NCBI RefSeq assembly: GCF_021869535.1
Contig: NW_026262593.1
Location: 69,466,322-69,530,321, forward strand
Source of the DNA: Mytilus californianus
Taxonomy: Eukaryota > Mollusca > Bivalvia > Mytilida > Mytilidae
DNA: 64,000 bases
Direction of reading: 5' to 3'
The position numbers were made by a program, and so were the translations under genes. The notes under the pieces were generated by a model. That model was given only the letters and a program-made list of their open reading frames with translations. It was not told where the DNA came from and made no database searches. Positions 54,326-64,000 of the stretch are shown here, piece after piece; position 1 is the stretch's first letter, and each line of letters opens with the position of its first letter.

Positions 54326-54826
54326 AACAATCGACTTGTTATATCTATAATTAGAGGATGAAGAATAGCAAAGGTCCAGTGAAAATAAAAAAAGACCACA
54401 TAGAGTATTTTAATTTATATATATATGTTTTGGTATTCAGGTCGTCCATACATTGAACCAAGGAATTTCTGTTAAAAATAGTTAGGCAAACCCACTAGTT
54501 TATCCTCCGAAACTAAGAACCAGATAAATAAATCAAATTAAAATTTAAAGAGTGTTTTTATTTATTTTTTCTGATATCAATTTGAATATTTGTTAGACAA
54601 CACCAAAAAGACTAATTTAGAAATACGGGATATAGCTATAGTGTGACAGTCATTTTTTTTATTTTTATTTCACTATTCACCGCTTCAACTTGAATAATGA
54701 AACATAAACTATTTCATTATTCATTATTCATCACTTAACATTGAATAGTGAATAGTGAACTATTTCATTATTCATTATTGAATTTTGAATAATGAAAAAT
54801 GAATGATGAACGTACTTCAGCGCGGT

Positions 54827-56185
54827 GCACTTACCAAGTGCCTTTATTTTGAATACTTCTTTTTACGTACAATGTTGCTAGATAATTATTGATAAATACT
54901 TGAAAAAGACAATATTACTTGAGTTGTTACTGCTTAGAATCATATAATACAAAAGACATATCAAGTTGAAATTTTGACAAAGCTTTGATATGCACTCTTG
55001 AAATACTACGAGATACTTAGTATTTCAGTTTGGTTTTTTGTCATGTTTAATTTAAAATTCAACATTTCAATAATTGTCCGGAAAAATCACAACTTCCAAT
55101 CAAACGAGTAGAGATATTTTCACCCACTTCAAGTTATTTACAAAGTTGGAGGTTAAATTGTGTAGAACTATTGTGAAAGAATCAAAGGAGGCGTAGACAG
55201 TTTTCTTACCACTGCATATGCTTACAGGGAAAAAATATACCGTTGATTTTTTTTTCAGTTCTGAAATGACGATCTTGAAGCAGTGAACAACCGATTGTAA
55301 AAGAAAAATATTGAATCCAACCGCTCGTTTACATTAACGATGTTGCAAGACGAATTTACTGCCCAAAGGTGAAAAGGGGTCTCCAGAATAAAAATAATAA
55401 CAAAAAATCTTATTTTCAATTACAAAACTAGCGCTTGGATTCAATATATATTTAGATAGAATTCTTGGTCTTGTTTGACTTGAATAATCTTTACTAAGCA
55501 CAAATTACACCCATAAGAGGGTCAAGGGCAAATGCTTTTATATTGAAAAAGTTTGTCTTTTTCATTTTCGAGTAGTTCTGAATAAAAGTTGCTTGAAATA
55601 TTCTTAACCTAAGTCTTTAGTTTTCTTACTTCATACATATCTTTACAGCATTCTGGTTTTTTTTTTGCATGTCAATATTCATTTCTTGCGTAGAATCTTT
55701 GATAAAAGTGGACCAGTTTACGTAATGTATAACTTTCTTTTGGTATAGGTTTATGTTTTCAGAATTTTTTTTTCTAGCTAAATAAAGGATTGTTTGCGTT
55801 TTTATATATTTTTCTATTAGCTGTCTACTAAGTTCAACTTTAACCCCTTAATTAGAGGATGTCTTTTTTGTACCTAGAATATATCTAAAGAAATAACTAC
55901 GAACCTTTCAAAGGGAGTCCTGTCCATATATGGAAATTATAGATATCTTTGTTTGGGATTTTAATTTGCCTTTAGCTTTATAATAAGAATAATATGTATC
56001 CATGTATAATATTTCTACACTATATGTCTGGGAATTAGTTTTTTCCCAGGGTTTTAATCATTCTTTGATTTAAGATACTGCTAAATACTTTGGATATACA
56101 GTTGAATGTGGAAATTACTCTATAATTACTCGGATTGCATTTGTCACCTGATGTATGTACTAAAGTTATATACGCAGAATTTCAT
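54827..56185. other. No gene recognised
   Basis: AT-rich flank of the palindrome; a small GGCACTTGGTAAGTGC palindrome-like word sits at its start. No exon or known repeat identified. Confidence 0.4.
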
Positions 56186-56189
56186 TGAG

Positions 56190-56375
56190 AGGCGAAAGAT
56201 ACCAAAAGGGAATTCAAACTCGTAAGTCGAAAACAAACTGACAACGCCATGGCAAATAACGAAAAACAACAAATATAAACAACAGTACACAAAACACAAT
56301 ATAGAAAATTAAAGACTAAGCAACTCGAACCCCACCAAAAACCGGGAGTAGTTGGATAGTATCCTGTGGTTAACA
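56190..56375 (+). repeat. Dispersed repeat family J
   Basis: 'agataccaaaagggaattca', 'ctgacaacgccatggcaaat', 'gactaagcaactcgaacccc' and 'accaaaaaccgggag'. Matches 59620-59830 and, weaker, 1400-1625. Confidence 0.6.
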
Positions 56376-56689
56376 TTTAAGATTAAGAAAATTGACGTCT
56401 GGGTTGAAATAAATAGTATCTTCTATATATTTTAAGTTGTTTAAATTATTTACTTTTTCCTTGATTTTGAAAATATTATATTGTGCTTTCACTGTTCCTT
56501 GACAGTTCTTTTAAATCTTCATCTCCACAAATATTTTTGTTGTCTTGTGATCTTAGTTTTTTAAAGTTCCAGTATTCTCGCGGATTCTTATTCAGTGAAT
56601 CTGAAAGTTTGAGTTTCGTTTTTGGGATGTACAAGTAACCGTCCACGTCTACTCTGTGTTTTTGTTAGATATATTTCTATTTGTATCCA

Positions 56690-57105
56690 TCTGATGAGTT
56701 AAGCCTTTTTCAATTGATTTTTATAGTTTGTTCTTATGTTGTACTGTTACACCACTGTCCCAGGTTAGGGGAGGGTTGAGCGCTCACAAACATGTTTAAC
56801 CCCGCCACATTATTTATGTGCCTGTCCCAAGTCAGGAGCCTGTAGTTCAGTGGTTGTCGTTGGTTCATGTTTGTCATATTTGTTTTTCGTAAATTGGTTT
56901 GTTATAGATTAGGCCGTTAGTTTTCTAAATTGAATTGTTTCATATTTTTCATGTCGGGGCCTTTTATAGCCGACCATACGGTATGGGTTTTTCTTATGGT
57001 TGAAGGCCGTACTGTTGCCTATAATTGCTTACATCAACTTCATTTGAACTTTGGTGGATAGTTGTCTCATTGGTAATCATACCACATCTCCTTATTTTTA
57101 TATAG
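56690..57105 (-). mobile_element. Dispersed repeat family A, near full length, reverse
   Basis: 'catctgatgagttaagcctt' through 'gtactgttacaccactgtcc', 'gtcaggagcctgtagttcag' and 'tgaaggccgtactgttgcct' to 'atcataccacatctccttat'. Confidence 0.8.
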
Positions 57106-58925
57106 AATTTCTTTTAATATTCTATTGTTTTATGTATTCCTTATATGTATTTTTTTTATGTATTCCTTATATGTATTGTTTTAAATGCGTTTCCTTAATA
57201 TATGTATGTGTTTTAAATATGTTATTCAAAACTATTATATACAATATATTGTTTGAAAGTCGGATATTAAAACAAAAAATGAAAATATCCCTTCATATGG
57301 GGTACGGACACTGGGACGGGCATATATATGCTTCTGTGAAGGTCGAAATACAATAAAACGTTTACATTTTACGTTCCTCGATATCATGTTTCTATGAAGA
57401 TGCGTGTGTGCTGTAATAAGTTTGCATCTAATAAGATATTAAAGAAATCAAGATTTAAGTTTGTCATAATAGAAGATCGGTAGGTAATTGCAAATTGTGT
57501 CAAAGGATATAAATGAAAACGAAAATTAAATTGCCTGATTTGACGAATGACTTGACGAAATTGAGGGATTCACGAACACGCATTATCACTGTTGTATCAA
57601 GCAGATGTTTAAATTTTCTTTAAACAAGCAGGTAATATTACTAGATACGAATTTTAAATTCTTCGTAATGAAAGTACATATGCTATTTGGATTTATATGT
57701 TTAGATTTTTATAGTGAATGTATTCCAAAGTCTTATTTTCGATTATTTGAACAGTATAGTTTTCAAAATGTTAATTATAAATATAGTACCAGCTACATGT
57801 CTTACTTTTACCTTTGTTATATCTATGTTCATTTCATTTTATTTCCATTACAGAAAAAAGGGGGAACTTTAAAATATTCTATCTTAATGTTATTCATTTC
57901 TTTTTCAAAGAAATTAGGACATTGAGTTCCTTTGGTTCTTTTGCTATTTGGTGCTTTATATAAATTAAAATTTAACTTTGTGCTTTGTTTAAGAAAAGTA
58001 AGTGATTATCATCTATATATGTTTTAAAGGCAAATGGCAGACGACACGGTACCAAAGACTATAGCAGTATAAATTTTGATTTATAGTTAAGAAATTTCTT
58101 GTTAAACTGACTTCATTATAAACTTAAATCAAAGTACTAACGTACTGTTAACTCGGATGAACCTAAGAGCTAATGGCTTGCGAATAAATCATGCAGATGT
58201 CCATTTCCATGTAGACTAAAAGAAGAAATTGCAGTTGCTTTCTTACGTCGAGTGTGAAAAATTTCAGCCACATTTAAGACAAATATAACATTTAATCAAT
58301 TGGCTAGGTTCCATGGTCACAGAGGATCGAAAGAGATAATGCATTCAATGAATGTTCTCATTTCAATCAGACCTGATTGTGTATAAAACAGTCAAACAGA
58401 CACCCTTTCCCAATACGCGACTGGAGAAGTTTAAGTGACTATAATTCTATACTCATGTGCCCCTTTCTTGTGTAAACAGTATGCGTTGGTTGTCCCTTTT
58501 CCTTAAATTTTCACAGCGTAGACCTTTCATATTTTCAACAGTCTTTTTTGTTCTAGTGTTAGATAGTTCTAATTTTAAAAGCAAGACATCATTTATTTTC
58601 TAAATCATGCCATGATTCAACCAATGCATAACATTTTAAATTCATGTATTTTACCCAATTTTTATAATAGTAATTGTTTTATTTATCTTGATGCATTGTT
58701 CGAAAGAGGTAAATCACAGATACCTAATATTTAGGTTCTTTATACTAAATCAGTAGTGGATCAGCGAACTATTAAAAAGGGGAAGCGGTTACGTGTAGAT
58801 TAAGGGAGGAGGAAGGCGCCAAACCTTATATTATACTGTTTTATACATTCAACACTCATAAGACGAAGAATCAAAGTACTGAAGTATTGTACATCGGATG
58901 ACCACAAGTTCTTGAGGATGGTCAA
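57106..58925. other. No gene recognised
   Basis: AT-rich. Open frames at 57051-57356 and 57605-57925 (up to 106 codons) are F/Y/I-rich, with no domain or splice evidence. Confidence 0.4.
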
Positions 58926-58927
58926 AA

Positions 58928-59013
58928 GCACTTGTCTCAGAAAAAAAACAACATATCTCTTTACCTGAAACTGAGGTTAATGTACAGAGATATATTTTTT
59001 TCTAGACAAGTGC
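58928..59013. mobile_element. 86-bp hairpin with GCACTTGTCT ends
   Basis: The ends GCACTTGTCTCAGAAAAAAA and TTTTTTTCTAGACAAGTGC are inverted repeats; inner words ATATCTCT and AGAGATAT also pair. The same end sequence caps the foldback element at 36917-38102, so this may be a minimal member of that family. Confidence 0.7.
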
Positions 59014-59619
59014 GTGCGAGTATGATGAATAAATGACAGGAAATTCAACTTCACCGTAATAACTATTATATTGTAGTGATACAAATCAGTATACACTGTT
59101 GTTGTTATATACTATATTAAAATAACAGTTACATATATATATGATTTGCATCCGTTTGTATATCATTCTATTCTACTGTTCTAATAATAGTGCAATGCAA
59201 GTGCATGGTGGACACTTTTCTGTAAAAATTCGATTTTTCTAAGATTGGATACTAGTAGGCATTCATATTTTCCCGCAAAAACAATTACAGAGTTACCGGT
59301 CCTGTCGCAAAACGTTCTTTGAGATATTCTTCCGCATGCTTTAACACAATTTTTCGGTACGTGTGCATTGATATTATCAATGATTTTTTACTTATATATA
59401 TATATCTAACTACAAAATATTTTCACATTATTAATTTATGTTGTAAACAAAAATATTTTTATCAGTATTCATTGAAGAGATGTATTTATATCAAATGACA
59501 AGGAATGTTATTTTGCACTCGTTTATGTGCGCATATTTATCATGTTTATAGATCGGTTACAAACCCAAAACTAATTTACATAATGGAAATCTAGGCGATA
59601 GCAATACATCGTAATGACC

Positions 59620-59830
59620 TCAAGGTCATCGCGATGTAAAAATGACAACGTCATGGCAAAAACAAAGACACAGAAAAGAAAAACATGTCCACAAAACACT
59701 ACATTAAAACTTGATCAACACGAACCCCACCAGAACCTGGGGGTGGGGTGGGGGTGTCTCATGTGCTCCGGAAGGGTAAGCAGAACTAGCAGATCCTTCT
59801 CCACTATTTCTAGGCTTTAAAATCTTAACA
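59620..59830 (+). repeat. Dispersed repeat family J
   Basis: 'atgacaacgtcatggcaaaa', 'aaaacttgatcaacacgaac', 'cccaccagaacctgggggtg' and 'ctcatgtgctccggaagggt'. Confidence 0.6.
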
Positions 59831-59909
59831 TTGTTGAGAACTAAATGGAATCTGATGTTCAGTATTTGTCGTTTGTTGATGTGGTTCATAAGCGTTTCTC
59901 GTTTCTCGT

Positions 59910-60785
59910 TTTTGTCGAGCCTTCGACTTTAGTCGAAAAAGCGAGACATAACGATCCTACATTCCGTCGGCGTCGTCGTCGTCGTCGGCGGCGGCGTCCA
60001 CAAATATTCACTCTGTGGTTAAATGTTTTTGAAATTTTAATAACTTTCTTAAACTATCCTGGATTTCTACCAAACTTGAACAGAAGATTGTTTATGATCA
60101 TAAGATAGTATCCAGAAGTAAATTTTGTAAAAATAAAATTCCTGTTTTTCAGTATTTTACTTGTAAATGGACTTAGTTTTTCTGCCGGGAAACATTACAT
60201 TCACTCTGTGGTTAAAGTTTTTAAAATTTTAATAACTTTCTTAAACTATCCTGGATTTGTACCAAACTTGGACAGAAGCTTGTTTATGATCATAAGATAG
60301 TATCCAGAAGTAAATTTTGTAAAAAATAAATCCTGTTTATCCGTATTTTACTTATAAATGAACTTAGTTTTTCTGCCAGTTAACATTACATTCACTCTGT
60401 GGTTAAAGTTTTTAAAATTTTATAACTTTCTTAAACTATCCTGGATTTGTACCAAACTTGGACAGAAGCTTGTTTATGATCAAAAGCAAGTATCTAGAAG
60501 GAAATTCTGTAAAAATTTATTTCCTGTTTTTCCGTATATTACTTATAAATGGACTTAGTTTTTCTTCCAGTTAACATTACATACAGTCTGCAGTTAAAGT
60601 TTTTAAAACATTTATTAGATTCATAAAACATCCTGGATTTTTACCAAACTTGCATAGAAGCTTCTTACAATCAAAAAAAGGTATCTAGAGGAAAATTTTT
60701 AATAATTGTTTCCCCATTTTTGTTGAGCCTGCGACTAACAGCAAAAGAAGGCGAGACACTGGGTTCCGCGGAACCCTTACGAATT
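59910..60785 (+). mobile_element. Pearl-like element C, most complete copy
   Basis: Head 'gtcgagccttcgactttagt', a GTCGTCGTCGGCGGCGGCG stretch, then four core units each with 'ttaaagtttttaaaatttta', 'aactatcctggatttgtacc' and 'acagaagcttgtttatgatc'. Tail 'aaggcgagacactgggttcc' with GGGTTCCGCGGAACCC. Units are about 185 bp. Confidence 0.88.
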
Positions 60786-60789
60786 TTTT

Positions 60790-61730
60790 ATTCATTTTCA
60801 CTTGTTCAAGGGTTGGCTTAGGTATTGACACATGGTCACCTCGACTTATCCCGTTCGGCTGTTAAACTCATGAAGTTCATTTTAAATCAAACTTATCAGC
60901 TGGTATAATAATTTGCCTTATTGCAAAAGTTTGTCAGTATGAAGCATGTACAGTGTAATAAAAAATTAAATTGTTTTATTTCAGGATCGTTTGTTTGAGT
61001 TTAGAAATCTAAAAATTGGTTTCCTCTGAGTTGTTATTTTATTACAAATTATAAAATCCGCAAGTTAAATCTGTTAAATTTCCTTGTGCAAAAGTCTACA
61101 GACTGACATCCAATCAATAGAGCTTTATTGCGAAAAAAAATTGATAATAATAGTTAAGATGATAAAACACCTATAAAAGATTTACATTTAACGTGGAATG
61201 GTGAGCCATAGTTATTCCTTGACTGAAAAGTAGGATTTAGATATACTTAGCCCACCCAAAAAAGAAGAAATTCCATAAGTATATCAGGAAAATAACTGCC
61301 ATAGGTTCTTGCGAGAAAAAGTAACAAAATGAATAAAAACTTAGAAAATGCATTATCGTGTGAAAAACTGTATTGTTACGTTACTGTCGAAGGAACATTT
61401 ATCCAAATTCCATTCTTATTGCTCTCGGAAAAAAATGTGCCATTTTGTTATAAGATCATGTTGACTGTCGGATTGGTCAAATCGGATCCAAAATGATTTG
61501 TCTAGATTACAAAAAAAGTACTATATCACTGGCATTCACATTTTACTACGAACTGAACACCACTGTCACTATACTACATAAAAGTCTTAAATATATTAAT
61601 ATGCAGCCGATGCGGGAAGGGGACTCAGTAATTTAAATGTCATTTAAACATAAAACAAAATTGTGTTTTAAAAAGGCTGGATTGATACCGGATCAAACAA
61701 GATGACACCTTATGGTGTAGATATGGTATA
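60790..61730. other. No gene recognised
   Basis: AT-rich DNA between two mobile elements; nothing identified. Confidence 0.4.
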
Positions 61731-61732
61731 TA

Positions 61733-62909
61733 TGTAGGACTCTAAAGTGCGATGGGGACGCTAAAGTGCGATGGTCACGCTAAAGTGCGATGGTATACGC
61801 TAAAGTGCGATGCCTCCATACGCTAAAGTCCGATGGTCCGCGAAAGTATAGACGTAAGAAACGTAGTTTGATTATGACGTTAACAGTCGTTTATACAAAC
61901 TGAAAATGAACACTCGGGAAGAAAAATTACTAATATTTGATTAACAACTGTTAAACCAAATGTCAATGACTTATAAATAATTAATTTAAACCTAACCGTG
62001 CTTTGACGTCTGAAGCAAATGTGTTTTTTTTTTCGGTAGCTGGAAGAAGAACTTGTATCCTGCAGTCGACCATTTTTACTATTTAGATACAAAATAGTAT
62101 TCCCATACATATCCTGTATCGTGCTTTTATTGGAAGCTTACGGATAAATTTAAATCATTGTATATGTTGCAGTTTACTTTGCGGTCCCCGTTAAAATATT
62201 GTGGCTTTAAAAAGTAACATTGGTAAAATAAAGGTACATGTTTGCATGCGTAAATTATAAATTGTCGTCTTAAATATTAGTTTGTACATTATAGGAAAAT
62301 ATAACATGTATGTGTAGTCGCTACGAAAAAGGAGAAAACTCGGCGAACATCGCCTTTTTCTCTCATTTAAATTAAAGCTTAAACAAATAAATGTTACATA
62401 TTCCGACAATAATCGAATTTTGTATTTGTAATTTATAATGACGACTGTAAGGGGAGGTGTTCCTATTAGTGATAGACTGTGTGAATGGTAAACTACGCCA
62501 ATTATCACAATATTTAATACGCCCGAATTGTTAAAAATTCATTTACAAGAAATATAGTATTTTTTTACACCTAAATTACCTTTTTAGCAATTATTACGTG
62601 GTCGGTCTTCTAAATTTAGAAACAATAACTCAGCCTACCAGTAGATTATAATGCCTATCACATATGGTATACCTCAGAATACTAGATTTTGCAAAAGGAC
62701 TATTTTTACATCTTATGTTCTTTAACGTTTTTAAAGCCCTCGAACCTTACCTTATTGGTCCATCGCACTTTAGCTTGATATACCACCGTACTTTAGCAAA
62801 CAAACAACCATCGCACTTTAGCGTGAGACACCATCGTACTTAAGCGTAGACCATCGCACTTTAGCGTGACCATCGCACTTTAGAGTACCATCGCACTTTA
62901 GAGTCCTAC
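61733..62909. mobile_element. Inverted-repeat element with iterated 14-bp terminal motifs
   Basis: Ends GTAGGACTCTAAAGTGCGAT and its reverse complement. The left end holds five copies of CTAAAGTGCGATGG or close variants (61742-61837), spaced about 18-22 bp. The right end holds seven in inverse orientation (62759-62901), two of them variant (CCACCGTACTTTAG, CCATCGTACTTAAG). ATATAT borders both sides, so a 6-bp target duplication is possible but ambiguous in AT repeats. The interior (about 900 bp) has only short frames (61880-62110, 62191-62508, minus) with no transposase motif, so it is non-autonomous. Confidence 0.88.
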
Positions 62910-63204
62910 ATATATATCAATAACACTGAGTGCTAGTCCTTTACATTTTTATAGGGCCAATTTAAATGGAACATTACAGGCATAAGTAGTTTAATGGCAG
63001 TGACCACTGTACACCTTTTGGAAACATATTTCTTAATGTCAAGACTTAAATAGTAAAATTATTATTTTTAGTAGAATTTTGTCCAACATAATGATTTTTA
63101 AATAATTAACACACTTTACTTACTCATTAAATTTCAGACACTAAAATTTGTCCAAAATAGCCTGTGGCACTTATGGCTCCGAACATAATACCTTGATTAC
63201 AATT
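62910..63204. other. No gene recognised
   Basis: Short AT-rich spacer between the inverted-repeat element and element C. Confidence 0.4.
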
Positions 63205-63935
63205 CAATTTACACGTCGTCGGCGGCGTCCACAAATATTCACTCTGTGGTTAAAGTTTTTGAAATTTTGATAACTTTCTTAAACTATCCTGGATTTCTAC
63301 CAAACTTGGACAAAAGCTTGTTTATGATCATAAGATAGTATCCAGAAGTAAATTTGTTAAAATGTTTTTTTATTTTTTCCATATTTAACTTATAAATGGA
63401 CTTAGTTTTTCTGCCAGGAAACAATACATTCACTCTGTGGTTAAAGTTTTTAAAATTTTAATAACTTTCTTAAACTATCCTGGATTTGTACCAAACTTGG
63501 ACAGAAGCTTGTTTATGATCAAAAGCTAGTATCTAGAAGGAAATTTTGTTAAAGTTTTGTACCTGTTTATCCGTATTTTACTTATAAATGGACTTAGTTT
63601 TTCTGCCAGTTAACATTACATTCACTCTGTGGTTAAAGTTTTTAAAATTTTATAACTTTCTTAAACTATCCTGGATTTGTACCAAACTTGGACAGAAGCT
63701 TGTTTATGATCAAAAGCAAGTATCTAGAAGGAAATTTTGTAAAAATTTATTTCCTGTTTTTCCGTATATTACTTATAAATCGACTTAGTTTTTCTTCCAG
63801 TTAACATTAAATACAGTCTGCAGTTAGTATCTAAAGGAATATTTTTATTGACTTTTTTCCTCATTTTTGTTGAGCCTGCGATTAACAGCAAAAGTAGGCG
63901 AGACACTGGGTTCCGCGGAACCCTTGCGATTTTTT
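63205..63935 (+). mobile_element. Pearl-like element C, 5'-truncated copy
   Basis: Begins inside the head at GTCGTCGGCGGCGTCC, has three core units and a shortened last one, and ends 'agtaggcgagacactgggtt' with GGGTTCCGCGGAACCC. It lacks the GTCGAGCCTGCGAC head found at 39140 and 59910. Confidence 0.82.
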
Positions 63936-64000
63936 TATATAGATTAGTACGCTGGTTTTCCCGTTTGAATGGTTTTACACTTGTAATTTTTGGGGCCCTT

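Larger units (their letters stand above)
43655..54826. mobile_element. 11.2-kb imperfect palindrome (giant foldback structure)
   Basis: The outer ends are ACCGCGCTGAAGTACG on the left and its exact reverse complement on the right. Next inside are TGAATAATGAA-rich blocks, a shared unique block of about 450 bp ('ggaggataaactagta', 'ttccttggttcaatgtatgg'), satellite arrays, reverse-transcriptase relics and a central spacer. The left arm is about 43655-49345, the right arm about 50645-54826. The left arm is longer because of at least two later insertions and more satellite copies. No target-site duplication is evident at the outer ends. It could be one composite foldback transposon or an inverted chromosomal duplication. 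An assembly artefact is unlikely, given the many arm-specific differences. Confidence 0.85.

Noticed and set aside
56690..57105. Family A as a tRNA-derived SINE (TAGTTCAGTGG resembles a pol III A box)
   Set aside because: No B-box GGTTCGANNCC-like word at the right distance, so the A-box match is not enough.
59845..60108. Arginine-rich protein (RRRRRRRRRR)
   Set aside because: Translation of the GTCGTCGTCGGCGGCG stretch in the head of element C.

Overview
This window looks like nuclear DNA from a bivalve mollusc, most probably a mussel of the Mytilus type. It is AT-rich, with small exons, long introns and very dense dispersed repeats. The one clear multi-exon gene encodes an animal-type GH9 cellulase. 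The repeats look like families I know from bivalves: pearl-like elements with internal tandem cores, tRNA-derived SINEs, and decayed reverse transcriptases with a GIPMGTNCAP motif. The organism is an inference; no rRNA or mitochondrial marker is present. Repeat family letters (A to J) are my own labels.

Layout. 0-7 kb: repeats and unrecognised DNA. 7.08-7.93 kb (minus): terminal exon of a TRIM/B-box-like protein with an NHL-type beta-propeller. 8-22 kb: a graveyard of reverse-transcriptase fragments and SINE-like repeats. 23.3-40.3 kb (minus): the GH9 endoglucanase gene, from signal peptide and CBM2-like domain through the whole GH9 catalytic domain. It has ten exons whose splice phases all agree and which give 560 codons; only the short last coding exon is missing. 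Its introns hold SINEs, a LINE 3' end, two pearl-like elements, foldbacks and a 29-bp minisatellite. 42-43 kb: a hairpin element next to another tandem-core element. 43.66-54.83 kb: an 11.2-kb imperfect palindrome, each arm holding a decayed reverse transcriptase and an array of about 392-bp satellite units. 55-64 kb: further repeats, including a 1.18-kb inverted-repeat element whose ends are arrays of a 14-bp motif.

The genes do not form a pathway. The GH9 enzyme would be secreted and cut beta-1,4-glucan (plant or algal cellulose), with the CBM2-like domain binding polysaccharide. The NHL exon belongs to an unrelated family expanded in bivalves. Everything else is mobile or repetitive DNA.

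Most worth a second look: (i) two GH9 exons whose 3' ends, with their splice donor, have been tandemly copied into the following intron or 3' flank; (ii) the palindrome, whose two arms share one old insertion but differ in later ones, so the inverted duplication can be ordered in time; (iii) the element at 61.7-62.9 kb with iterated terminal motifs; (iv) an intronic pearl-like element carrying a periodic TCAAGGTCA nuclear-receptor half-site.
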